A stretch of 5,766 nt of DNA, from the NCBI GenBank assembly GCA_026225015.1, contig JAMFRY010000101.1, forward strand, positions 1 through 5,766, given 5' to 3'. The DNA comes from Alphaproteobacteria bacterium (GTDB taxonomy: Bacteria > Pseudomonadota > Alphaproteobacteria > Acetobacterales > Acetobacteraceae). Shown here piece after piece: positions 1 through 5,759 of this stretch. How positions within the stretch are numbered: the stretch's first letter is position 1; each line of letters starts with the position of its first letter. The notes under the pieces are model-generated. The model worked only from the letters and a program-made list of their open reading frames with translations. It ran no database searches and was not told the DNA's origin. The position numbers and the translations under genes are program-made.

Positions 1-303
1 GAATTCCGCAAAGAGCGGCTGCACATTTCGCAGCACCGTCTCGCCGGTGGTGTCGAAGCGGTTATGGCCGATGGCGCGCGATCCGGGCAGCCCGGCCATG
101 ACCTTGGCGTCGCCGTAATTATCGCCGACCAGGCCGAGGCCCTTATGGGAATGAAACCGCACGCCGTCATGGGTGACGATGCCGGTGGCCTCCTGGCCGC
201 GATGCTGCAGAGCGTGCAGCCCCAGAGCGGTGATCGCGGCGGCATCCGTGACGTTCCAGACCCCGAAGACACCACATTCCTCATGGGGCTTGTCATCATC
301 CAT
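1..303 (-). CDS. purF: Amidophosphoribosyltransferase PurF, N-terminal 101 residues (cut by window edge)
   Basis: PurF transfers the amide nitrogen of glutamine to PRPP, giving phosphoribosylamine, the first committed step of de novo purine synthesis in the cytoplasm. Only the N-terminal part of the glutaminase (Ntn-hydrolase) domain is present; the phosphoribosyltransferase half lies beyond position 1. Translation from the ATG at 303 gives MDDDKPHEECGVFGVW. Cys10 is the expected catalytic nucleophile, exposed when the short propeptide ending in EE is removed, as in Bacillus-type PurF. Further signatures are LHALQHRGQEATG (residues 29-41), HKGLGLVGDN (53-62) and GHNRFDTTGE (79-88), where many homologues have RY rather than RF. 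An in-frame stop lies 12 codons upstream and there is no other ATG, so the start is well bounded, although no strong ribosome binding site is visible. The 132 bp between cvpA and purF contain no gene or clear terminator, so cotranscription from cvpA is possible. Confidence 0.97.
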   Translation of the reverse strand, partial: MDDDKPHEECGVFGVWNVTDAAAITALGLHALQHRGQEATGIVTHDGVRFHSHKGLGLVGDNYGDAKVMAGLPGSRAIGHNRFDTTGETVLRNVQPLFAEF

Positions 304-435
304 CAAGATATCGGTTTCCGTTTGCGCTGTGTGAGGTCAAGTAGGACTATGACAGCTTAATGTCGAGCGATAACGGGGTTGAGAAAAAGGCAGGGGTTCA
401 TTTTTTGGAGAGGGTGGCAGGGGAGTGATGGGGTG

Positions 436-1011
436 TTACGGCGCGTTTGGTTGCAGGGCGCTGCCGGAGACTGGTTCCTGCATCAACGTGTTCGCGCTGG
501 GCGGGCCAGATGGGGGCAGCGGGGCCACTTTGGGCTGGTATTGCGGGGGCAGGAGGGAGGCGAGGGTTACGGCGCCTTCATGCTCATAGGGCAGAAACCT
601 CGCATTGGTCACGGGGGAAGGCCATTCCGAGGGCACCAGGAAGATCGACAGCGCAATATAGGCGAGGCAGATGATCACCGCGCCACGGATCACACCGAAC
701 ACCAGCCCCAGCGAACGATCCAGGCTGGAGAGCGCGGATTCGCGGATGACGCCGCCGATCCAGGCGCTGATGATGCTGAGCAAAATCAGTATCACGATGA
801 AAACGATACCGGCGGAGACCGGCACCACGAAATTTTTGGCCGACACCACGCTCCCCACATAGGGCAGCACGTAATGATAGCCGCTCAGGGCCGCCAGCGC
901 CGCGCCGAGCCAGGCGCCGATGCCCAGAACCTCGCGCACAAAGCCGCGGACCAGGGAAAACAAAGCGGAAATCACGACAATACCGATTGCCGCGCCATCC
1001 ACCCAAGTCAC
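436..1011 (-). CDS. cvpA: CvpA family inner-membrane protein
   Basis: This is a small integral membrane protein of the CvpA (colicin V production) family, 191 residues from the chosen start. The family has been linked to colicin V export and envelope stress tolerance in enterobacteria, but its molecular role is not settled. Hydrophobic segments lie at about residues 5-20, 30-50, 61-84 and 103-126, consistent with four membrane helices. Family signatures are visible: MTWVDG at the N-terminus, RGFVREVLG (22-30), and DRSLGLVFGVIRG (98-110). The last 60 residues are a hydrophilic, proline-rich tail. I chose the GTG at 1011 because the protein then begins with MTWVD, as relatives do. A GTG at 1065 would add 18 residues and overlap radA by 17 bp. 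Neither start has a strong Shine-Dalgarno. The gene sits 37 bp after radA and 132 bp before purF; cvpA next to purF is a classic arrangement. Confidence 0.9.
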   Translation of the reverse strand: MTWVDGAAIGIVVISALFSLVRGFVREVLGIGAWLGAALAALSGYHYVLPYVGSVVSAKNFVVPVSAGIVFIVILILLSIISAWIGGVIRESALSSLDRSLGLVFGVIRGAVIICLAYIALSIFLVPSEWPSPVTNARFLPYEHEGAVTLASLLPPQYQPKVAPLPPSGPPSANTLMQEPVSGSALQPNAP

Positions 1012-1048
1012 GAAGTCACCGCCATAGTAGAATTTTCCAATCCCGCGT

Positions 1049-2473
1049 TTAACTGCCGGATCCACGCGGGCTGCGGCCGGGTTGCTTTACCCCGCCAGCG
1101 GCGACCGCCACAAGATCGGTGAGGTGGCCGATTTCCTCAAGCGCCAAGGCTAGGGGCACCGAGAGTTTGGCCGCCCCCCCGGCAACGCGCTTGGGTAGGG
1201 CGGCTTTCGCGAAGCCGAGTTTGGCCGCCTCCTTCAACCGTAATTCCGCCTGCGCCACCTGCCGCAACTCGCCCGAAAGCCCGATTTCGCCGAAGAACAC
1301 CATAGATGGGTCGGTGGGGATGTCCTGCAAGGCGGAAATCAGCGCCGCGGCCACCGCCATATCGGCGGCCGGCTCGCTCACACGCAGGCCGCCGGCGACG
1401 TTCAGATAAACGTCGTTCATGGCCAGTTTCAGGCCGCAGCGGGTTTCCAATACGGCCAGCAGCATGGCCAGCCGGCCGGAATCCCAGCCGATGACGGAGC
1501 GCCTGGGCGAACCGCCGGGATTGGGCGCCAGCAGAGCCTGGATTTCCACCAGCACCGGCCGGGAGCCTTCCAACCCGGCAAACACCGCGCTGCCCGAGAC
1601 ATTGCCGCGCCGTTCGGCGAGAAACAAAGCCGACGGGTTGGCGACCTCGGCAAGGCCGGCGCCGGTCATCTCGAATACGCCGATCTCGTCGGTGGCGCCG
1701 AAGCGGTTTTTTGCGCCGCGCAGGATGCGGAACTGGTGGCCGCGATCGCCTTCGAAATGCAGCACCACATCAACCATGTGCTCCAGCACGCGCGGCCCGG
1801 CGAGCGCGCCTTCCTTGGTGACGTGGCCAACAAGCATCAGCGCGAAACCCTGGGTTTTGGCGGCGCGGATCAGCTCGAAGGCCGCGGCCCTGACCTGCGA
1901 GACCGAGCCGGGTGCGGATTCGACGCCGTCGGTCCACATGGTTTGGATGGAATCGATCACCACCAGCGCGGCATCCGGGAATTTTTGGAAGCTTGGCAGG
2001 ATTTCGCCGAGCTGGGTGGCGGCGGCCAGTTCCATGGGTGCGCTGCTGAGGCCGAGCCGGGCGCCGCGCATGCGAATCTGGTCAATCGATTCTTCGCCGG
2101 AGATATAGAGCACGCGCTTGCCGGCCTGGCCCAAGGCGGCGCTGGCTTGCAGCAGTAGGGTGGATTTGCCGATGCCTGGATCGCCGCCGACCAGCACCAC
2201 CGAGGCCGGGACCAGGCCGCCGCCGAGCACGCGGTCGAACTCGGCGATGGTGGTGGGGATGCGCGGCGGCGGCGGTGAGCTACCGGACAGGCCGAAAAAT
2301 TCGATTTTGCTCCGCCCGTTGGCTTTCGCGGGTTTCATTCCGCCTGGCAGGGCCGGGCGGGCGATTTCCTGCTCCAGCGTATTCCATTCACCACAAGCCT
2401 CGCAGCGCCCGGCCCATTTGGCGGAGATGCTGCCGCAGGCCGAGCAGACAAATTGAGAGGATGGTTTAGCCAA
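1049..2473 (-). CDS. radA: DNA repair protein RadA (Sms), RecA-like branch-migration ATPase
   Basis: RadA is a hexameric DnaB/RecA-like ATPase that drives branch migration of recombination intermediates with RecA in the cytoplasm. The 474 residues are full length for the family (E. coli has 460). In order: a four-cysteine zinc finger (C10, C13, C24, C27); a Walker A P-loop GGDPGIGKST (96-105); a Walker B strand ALVVIDS with Asp174; the RadA-specific KNRFG motif (255-259); and a C-terminal Lon-protease-like domain from about residue 290, with EPAADMAVAAAL (367-378) and GEIGLSGELRQV (395-406) but no proteolytic Ser-Lys dyad expected. The start is a TTG at 2473, giving MAKPSSQFVC like typical relatives; an in-frame stop 13 codons upstream and no nearby ATG support it. 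No Shine-Dalgarno is visible. A palindromic element ends 16 bp upstream, and cvpA follows closely, so radA-cvpA probably form one transcript. Confidence 0.97.
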   Translation of the reverse strand: MAKPSSQFVCSACGSISAKWAGRCEACGEWNTLEQEIARPALPGGMKPAKANGRSKIEFFGLSGSSPPPPRIPTTIAEFDRVLGGGLVPASVVLVGGDPGIGKSTLLLQASAALGQAGKRVLYISGEESIDQIRMRGARLGLSSAPMELAAATQLGEILPSFQKFPDAALVVIDSIQTMWTDGVESAPGSVSQVRAAAFELIRAAKTQGFALMLVGHVTKEGALAGPRVLEHMVDVVLHFEGDRGHQFRILRGAKNRFGATDEIGVFEMTGAGLAEVANPSALFLAERRGNVSGSAVFAGLEGSRPVLVEIQALLAPNPGGSPRRSVIGWDSGRLAMLLAVLETRCGLKLAMNDVYLNVAGGLRVSEPAADMAVAAALISALQDIPTDPSMVFFGEIGLSGELRQVAQAELRLKEAAKLGFAKAALPKRVAGGAAKLSVPLALALEEIGHLTDLVAVAAGGVKQPGRSPRGSGS

Positions 2474-2489
2474 CGGTTTCAGATCGCAG

Positions 2490-2601
2490 GGCGGGCGAAG
2501 GAGTCAAAGGTTCCAACAAAGCGAAGCTTTTTTGGAAAGGCTCCGGAGGGAGCGCCCGCCATTTTCGTAGCGCAAAGAAGGCGGGCGTTGCCCGCCCTAC
2601 G
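2490..2601. repeat. Compound palindromic intergenic element, REP/BIME-like
   Basis: This non-coding stretch between the TctC-like gene and radA is a nest of inverted repeats. The outer arms GGCGGGCG (2490-2497) and CGCCCGCC (2553-2560) enclose a 12-bp stem with one mismatch (2511-2522 with 2526-2537, loop GAA) and a small GCTCC-GGAG-GGAGC hairpin (2540-2553). A second unit, GGCGGGC-GTT-GCCCGCC, lies at 2580-2596. Read on the minus strand it is preceded directly by GTAG (2600-2597), the head tetranucleotide of REP sequences tied to RAYT transposases. The arms at 2553-2560 and 2580-2587 can also pair, so alternative folds are possible. No T-run follows on either strand, which argues against a simple intrinsic terminator. 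The palindromes are directly seen; the REP assignment is inference, because a repeat family needs other genomic copies and only one locus is visible here. Confidence 0.6.
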
Positions 2602-2633
2602 GATAAATTTTCTTTCAAAAAAAGAACTGCTTT

Positions 2634-3689
2634 CTAGCTCGCGCGCCAACCGAAACGGCTTTGCAGGAAATTCAGCAGCGCCGTCTGGTCGCCGGGCGAG
2701 AGCGCCAGGTTGTTCAGTTCTGCCGCCGTGCCGGGGGCGCTGCGCAGGTTTACCGAGCTTGCATCGGCCGCCGAATCCAGTGCGGCGGTTGCGATCGCGG
2801 CATTCGCCGCCTGCTGCCAGAGGGCAACGGCGTTGGCGTCGGTCAGATGCGGCAGGGTGACCAGGAAATCCAGCCGGGCGGCGGCGGAAGCGGCCGCGTA
2901 GGCGGCGGCAAAGGGGGCATTTTCGCTGACCGCGCCGAAGCGCATCGCCTCCGGCAGCGCTGGGAATAGCGGGTCGGGGGTCAGCCGGCCGTCATCGCCC
3001 ACGCGGCCGAGCGAGAAAACCGGCACGCCGCCATTTGCCGCCAGCGGCGCGATATCCTCCGGCACGCCTTCGCCGCAGAGAAAAACCGCATCCGCCTCGC
3101 CGGCCAGGAAGGCTCTGGCCTTTGCATCCGTGCTGCGCACCCCGAAGATCGGGGAAGTTGGCACGCCGATCCGGGCGAGCGCCAGCAGGGCCGCGAGGTC
3201 GTTGCTTTGCGGCTGGTCCACCGCCAGTTTCAGCGACCCGCCGACGGCGATGTTGCGCGGGGTCGGCGCCGTGCCCGGTGGAAGCCGGACGACCAGGACG
3301 CCCGAATTGGTCGCCGCCATGACCGGTACCCAGCGGGTTGGGTCGAAATGCACGCGGCTGTCGCCGGTGAGCCAGGCGATGAGTGTGGCGCCGGGGAAGA
3401 TGGCCGCGGTTGAGCCGTCATCGGCCACCAGCGCGTCAAAATGATTGGCGCCGGTTACCCCATCCAGCCCGCCGGTCGCTTGCGTTTGCAGGGTCGGGTT
3501 GCCTGGAAAGCCCGGTCCCAAGGCCAGGGCGCAGGCATTCGCCCAGCGGCTGATCGGATCGCCGTTCGGCCCCGCAGCCAGCAATGAAACAGCCGCGCCG
3601 GCCCGCGCGCGGCGGGACAGAAGCAGCGATGCAGCCGGTTGCAGCGCAACCGCGGCCATCAGGGCAAGTATCTGCCGGCGCTTTCTCAA
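2634..3689 (-). CDS. Exported solute-binding-like protein, divergent TctC/Bug family (tentative)
   Basis: The protein is 351 residues. The N-terminus (MRKRRQILALMAAVALQPAA) is basic then hydrophobic, and ARA at 28-30 is a plausible signal-peptidase site; the twin arginine at 4-5 could also suit Tat export. The mature part resembles the Bug/TctC substrate-binding proteins of tripartite tricarboxylate transporters: an AGPNGDPISRWA segment (39-50) where those have a PGG-D-ARL loop, ATGGLDGVTGAN (71-82), FPGATLIAWL (98-107), and HFDPTRWVPVMAATNSGVLVV (within 114-134) matching their YDP-DF-PV-LV pattern. This is family resemblance judged by eye and is weak. No transporter membrane genes (tctA, tctB) or sensor are nearby, so the ligand is unknown. 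The start is a TTG at 3689 preceded by GGGA; an in-frame stop eight codons upstream leaves no ATG alternative. A candidate promoter lies in the 71-bp gap after apt. Confidence 0.6.
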   Translation of the reverse strand: MRKRRQILALMAAVALQPAASLLLSRRARAGAAVSLLAAGPNGDPISRWANACALALGPGFPGNPTLQTQATGGLDGVTGANHFDALVADDGSTAAIFPGATLIAWLTGDSRVHFDPTRWVPVMAATNSGVLVVRLPPGTAPTPRNIAVGGSLKLAVDQPQSNDLAALLALARIGVPTSPIFGVRSTDAKARAFLAGEADAVFLCGEGVPEDIAPLAANGGVPVFSLGRVGDDGRLTPDPLFPALPEAMRFGAVSENAPFAAAYAAASAAARLDFLVTLPHLTDANAVALWQQAANAAIATAALDSAADASSVNLRSAPGTAAELNNLALSPGDQTALLNFLQSRFGWRAS

Positions 3690-3740
3690 CGCGTCATTCC
3701 CGTTCTGCTTTATTCAAGCCGCAATTTTATTGGCCGCACA

Positions 3741-3768
3741 TTTATAGATTGGCATCGCGGTTAGTCAT
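3741..3768 (-). promoter_or_regulatory. Candidate sigma-70-type promoter for the TctC-like gene
   Basis: On the minus strand ATGACT (3768-3763) and TATAAA (3746-3741) are separated by 16 bp. Each matches the consensus -35 and -10 boxes at four or five of six positions. The -35 overlaps the stop codon of apt, and the -10 lies in the AT-rich gap before the TTG start at 3689, giving a leader of about 45 nt. Position and spacing fit, but this is judged by eye only. Confidence 0.35.
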
Positions 3769-4276
3769 CGTACCGGATCAAGGCTTCGAACGGCACGCTC
3801 AGCCGCTCCCTGCCCATCAGAAAGACCAGCTCCATCAAGGCGACGGCCGCAACCACCTCGGCGCCGACATTCTGCAGCAGCTTGATGCCGGCCGCCATGG
3901 TGCCGCCGGTTGCCAGCAGGTCATCGACCACGACCACGCGGGCGCCGGGTTCGACGGCGTTGGCCTGAATCTCGATTCTGTCGGTGCCGTATTCCAGCGC
4001 ATAATCCAACCCGACCGTGGGGCCGGGCAATTTGCCGCGCTTGCGCAGCATCACGAAACCGCAACCCAGTTTCAGCGCAAGCGGCGCCGCCAGCAGAAAC
4101 CCCCGGCTCTCGACACCGGCCAGGACGGTCGGGTGATAGGCGCGGACCATGTTCGCCAGGCGTCCCACCGCGACCTGCCAGGCATCGGCGTGGCGCAGCA
4201 AGGTGGAGATGTCGTAGAACAGGATACCCGGCTTCGGAAAATCGGGGATCGCCTGAATGTGGTCTTTAAGGTCCAT
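3761..4276 (-). CDS. apt: Adenine phosphoribosyltransferase
   Basis: Apt converts adenine and PRPP to AMP and pyrophosphate in the cytoplasm, salvaging adenine in one step. The 171 residues match the family's usual length of about 170-185. The start MDLKDHIQAIPDFPKPGI is typical of Apt, including the FPKPGI motif that helps bind adenine. GVESRGF (54-60) and LRKRGKLPG (77-85) form the hood and flexible loop, and VVVVDDLLATGGTM (114-127) is the PRPP-binding motif with its two acidic residues and the phosphate loop ATGGT. No key residue is missing. The ATG at 4276 is directly abutted by GAGGA, too close for a normal Shine-Dalgarno. The gene lies 48 bp after the DUF2244 gene on the same strand and could be cotranscribed with it or have its own promoter in that gap. 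Confidence 0.97.
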   Translation of the reverse strand: MDLKDHIQAIPDFPKPGILFYDISTLLRHADAWQVAVGRLANMVRAYHPTVLAGVESRGFLLAAPLALKLGCGFVMLRKRGKLPGPTVGLDYALEYGTDRIEIQANAVEPGARVVVVDDLLATGGTMAAGIKLLQNVGAEVVAAVALMELVFLMGRERLSVPFEALIRYDD

Positions 4277-4282
4277 TCCTCG

Positions 4283-4310
4283 TCTATACCTGACCCCACC
4301 TCAACGGCAA
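4283..4310 (-). promoter_or_regulatory. Candidate promoter for apt, predicting a nearly leaderless mRNA
   Basis: On the minus strand TTGCCG (4310-4305) and TATAGA (4288-4283) are 16 bp apart, each four of six to consensus. A start about seven bases after the -10 would fall on or next to the A of the apt ATG at 4276, implying little or no leader. The same gap also holds a weak inverted repeat (CTGACC near 4328-4323 with GGTCAG near 4296-4291 on the minus strand). All of this is by eye and tentative. Confidence 0.25.
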
Positions 4311-4324
4311 ACCGCTTTGGGTGG

Positions 4325-4867
4325 TCAGCCAAGCTCGTCGCGCAGTTGCGGATTATCGAAACGTGGGTTGCGCCAGCGATGCAAAGCATTGGTTAAGGCT
4401 GCGGCAAGGTCACGCTTTTGCGCCTCGCCGAGCTGGCGGGCGATTTCGGTGCTGGCGCCGCGGCTTGCCAGAAGCAGTTTCGGCACGGTGCCGCTGCGCT
4501 CTTGCAGGACGATGTTGAGCCAATACGGGGCGAGGGAGATTTGCTCCTGCCGGCCGCGAAAATCGGTGCGGGTGATTTCCAGCGTATCGTTGTGCAGGCT
4601 AATGATCTCGACCGCACGGGCCGAGCGCATGTGCAGCGAGATGAGGAAAATGGCGAGAATGATGTCCGCGCCATTGAAGCCGATCACCGGCCAGGCGCTC
4701 AAGGTGACCATCAGGCTAGTGACGGTGAGCGAACCCAGCAGCATGAAGCAGTTGACGATGATCACGCCTTTGCGTGACAGGCTGCGATGCGGCCTGACGA
4801 TGGCCTGAAAAAACGGGGTTTCGGCGCTCGAATGGCGCTGCTCCGGGGTGGCGGTTTTGGCATCCAT
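4325..4867 (-). CDS. DUF2244 domain integral membrane protein
   Basis: This 180-residue protein has the hallmarks of the DUF2244 family: an N-terminal RPHRSLSRKG motif (25-34), then two hydrophobic stretches at about 35-57 and 60-79 forming a membrane hairpin, then a soluble domain with short beta-like stretches and APYWLNIVL (113-121), and a helical basic end. The function of the family is unknown; it is presumed to sit in the inner membrane. I chose the ATG at 4867 (MDAKTATPEQ): extending to an upstream start at 5005 would run into nth coding sequence and add residues unlike the family. No strong Shine-Dalgarno is visible. It diverges from nth over 88 bp, a pairing that recurs in alphaproteobacteria as far as I recall, and is followed by apt 48 bp downstream. 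Confidence 0.85.
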   Translation of the reverse strand: MDAKTATPEQRHSSAETPFFQAIVRPHRSLSRKGVIIVNCFMLLGSLTVTSLMVTLSAWPVIGFNGADIILAIFLISLHMRSARAVEIISLHNDTLEITRTDFRGRQEQISLAPYWLNIVLQERSGTVPKLLLASRGASTEIARQLGEAQKRDLAAALTNALHRWRNPRFDNPQLRDELG

Positions 4868-4875
4868 GCGACATA

Positions 4876-4896
4876 GATCGCGCCAATTGCGCGATC
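4876..4896. promoter_or_regulatory. Palindrome in the divergent DUF2244/nth control region
   Basis: GATCGCGC and GCGCGATC form perfect 8-bp arms around a 5-bp AT-rich spacer (CAATT). The site lies 9 bp upstream of the DUF2244 start codon and 60 bp upstream of the nth start. Its symmetry and place suit an operator or an mRNA hairpin; no T-run follows, so it is not an intrinsic terminator. No regulator is known to me for this site. Confidence 0.35.
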
Positions 4897-4955
4897 GGCA
4901 AGAGAAAAACCCCGTGGATTTACGTCCGTTGACAAAAACCAAGGCGCCAAAGTTG

Positions 4956-5642
4956 ATGAAGCGGGCAGATATCGGCCCGTTCCTCGTCGCGATTTCCGGC
5001 GGCAATCTCGAACCGAAGACGGAGCTGGACCATGGCAGCCCTTATCAGCTGCTGGTCGCGGTGGTGCTCTCGGCGCAGGCCACCGATGTGGGCGTGAACA
5101 AGGTGACGAAAGCCCTGTTTGGGGCCGCGCCCGATCCGGCTTCAATGGCGGCGTTGGGCGAGGCCGGGATCGGCGCAAAAATCCGCTCGATCGGGCTGTG
5201 GCAGACCAAGGCCAGGAATGTCGCGGCCTTGTCCCGGCAGTTGCTCGAAATTCATGGCGGGGAGGTTCCCGGCGATCGCGCGGCGCTGGAGGCGTTGCCG
5301 GGGGTGGGACGAAAAACCGCGAATGTGGTGCTGAACGAGATTTTCGGCCAGGCCACGATGGCGGTGGATACGCATATCTTCCGGCTCGGCAACCGGACCG
5401 GGATCGCCCCCGGGACGACTCCACGCGCGGTTGAGGAGGCGCTCTTGAAGCGCGTGCCCAAGGAGATGCTGAAGCCGGCGCATCTGTGGCTTATTTTACA
5501 CGGTCGCTATATTTGTAAGGCCAGAAGCCCGGAATGTTGGCGCTGCGGTGCTGCGACCTATTGCCTGTTCAAACCGAAAACATTAGCACCAATATCCAAT
5601 GCGAGTCGCCGGATCGTGGGCAAAAAAGGACCCGTCGGCTAA
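4956..5642 (+). CDS. nth: Endonuclease III (DNA glycosylase/AP lyase)
   Basis: Nth removes oxidised pyrimidines from DNA and cleaves the abasic site by its lyase activity, starting base-excision repair. From the ATG at 4956 the 228 residues align in register with E. coli Nth without offset: SAQATD with Gln41, the helix-hairpin-helix LPGVGRKTANVVL (114-126) with catalytic Lys120, VDTH with catalytic Asp138, and the iron-sulfur cluster cysteines 187, 194, 197 and 203 (spacing 6-2-5). This exact register supports the start chosen; an open frame back to 4848 would overlap the DUF2244 gene and add a non-family N-terminus. The protein is about 17 residues longer at the C-terminus than E. coli Nth, ending KKGPVG. 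No strong Shine-Dalgarno is visible. Its last codons overlap, antisense, the terminator of a putative small RNA gene. Confidence 0.97.
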   Translation: MKRADIGPFLVAISGGNLEPKTELDHGSPYQLLVAVVLSAQATDVGVNKVTKALFGAAPDPASMAALGEAGIGAKIRSIGLWQTKARNVAALSRQLLEIHGGEVPGDRAALEALPGVGRKTANVVLNEIFGQATMAVDTHIFRLGNRTGIAPGTTPRAVEEALLKRVPKEMLKPAHLWLILHGRYICKARSPECWRCGAATYCLFKPKTLAPISNASRRIVGKKGPVG

Positions 5643-5655
5643 GCGCCAACGGGTC
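5622..5655 (-). terminator. Intrinsic terminator of the putative small RNA, inside the 3' end of nth
   Basis: On the minus strand GACCCGT (5655-5649) pairs with ACGGGTC (5635-5629); an inner GGC/GCC (5647-5645 with 5639-5637) extends the stem past one mismatch. One base later come six Ts (5627-5622). On the plus strand the same hairpin follows nth but has no T-run, so it works properly only leftward. The T-run is read by nth as its Lys-Lys codons. Confidence 0.8.
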
Positions 5656-5748
5656 AAGTCAACAGGGAGGCTTCACGTCTGGGAGACGTTGGGACCGAAG
5701 TCCCAATCCGGTCTGGGAGGACCGGATGATGTTGGCTCTCACCAACAC
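5622..5748 (-). ncRNA. Putative small RNA with four hairpins and repeated CUCCC motifs
   Basis: I do not recognise this as a named RNA family. Read on the minus strand, four hairpins follow one another: TGTTGG/CCAACA with loop TGAGAG (5747-5730); ATCCGGTC/GACCGGAT, eight perfect pairs, with loop CTCCCA (5727-5706); TTGGGAC/GTCCCAA closed by a cUUCGg tetraloop (5706-5689); and ACGTCT/AGACGT with loop CCC (5689-5675). Then come about 19 unpaired bases containing CCTCCC (5674-5656) and a terminator. The UUCG loop and the T-run exist only on this strand, which fixes the direction. The nine-base motif CTCCCAGAC occurs identically in the second and fourth hairpins. C-rich loops of this type can pair with Shine-Dalgarno sequences, as in the CcsR/cuckoo and alpha-r14 sRNAs of other alphaproteobacteria; kinship with those is not shown. 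No convincing protein is seen. The 5' end is estimated from the -10 box. Confidence 0.72.
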
Positions 5749-5751
5749 TGT

Positions 5752-5759
5752 GATATATA
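5752..5759 (-). promoter_or_regulatory. Candidate -10 box for the putative small RNA
   Basis: The minus strand reads TATATATC here, containing TATATA (5759-5754). A transcript starting about seven bases later, near 5748, would begin at the base of the first hairpin. The matching -35 would lie beyond the window end, so the promoter is only half seen. Confidence 0.45.

Noticed and set aside
304..435. Promoter or terminator between cvpA and purF
   Set aside because: TTGACC (minus strand, near 337) has no -10 at proper spacing, and no hairpin with a T-run is visible; nothing firm to annotate.
1012..1065. cvpA start at the GTG at 1065
   Set aside because: It overlaps radA, has no ribosome binding site, and puts 18 extra residues ahead of the conserved MTWVD start; kept as an alternative only.
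379..1122. Long open frame on the plus strand (247 codons) opposite cvpA and radA
   Set aside because: It lies antisense to CvpA and the end of RadA, which have clear family motifs; the translation is rich in H, R, Q and G as expected from the reverse frame of a GC-rich gene.
1419..2108. Plus-strand open frame of 229 codons opposite radA
   Set aside because: It is fully antisense to the RadA ATPase domain and low in complexity (Ser, Ala, Pro, Arg); a codon-bias shadow.
3584..4396. Plus-strand open frame of 270 codons across apt
   Set aside because: It crosses apt and two intergenic gaps antisense; the translation has no recognisable domain while the minus strand encodes a perfect Apt.
4848..4955. 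N-terminal extension of nth by 36 codons
   Set aside because: It overlaps the divergent DUF2244 gene, and the 4956 start puts Lys120, Asp138 and all four cluster cysteines exactly at E. coli positions.
4929..4957. Perfect TTGACA as the nth -35 box
   Set aside because: At 17 bp spacing the -10 would be GTTGAT, which overlaps the nth start codon and would place transcription inside the gene, against the well-supported ATG at 4956.
4868..5005. N-terminal extension of the DUF2244 gene by 46 codons
   Set aside because: It would overlap the nth start region and adds residues not seen in the family; the MDAKTATPEQ start fits better.
5677..5719. Direct repeat GTCTGGGAG as a CRISPR-like or tandem repeat
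   Set aside because: There are only two 9-bp copies, each inside its own hairpin; it fits RNA loop motifs, not an array.
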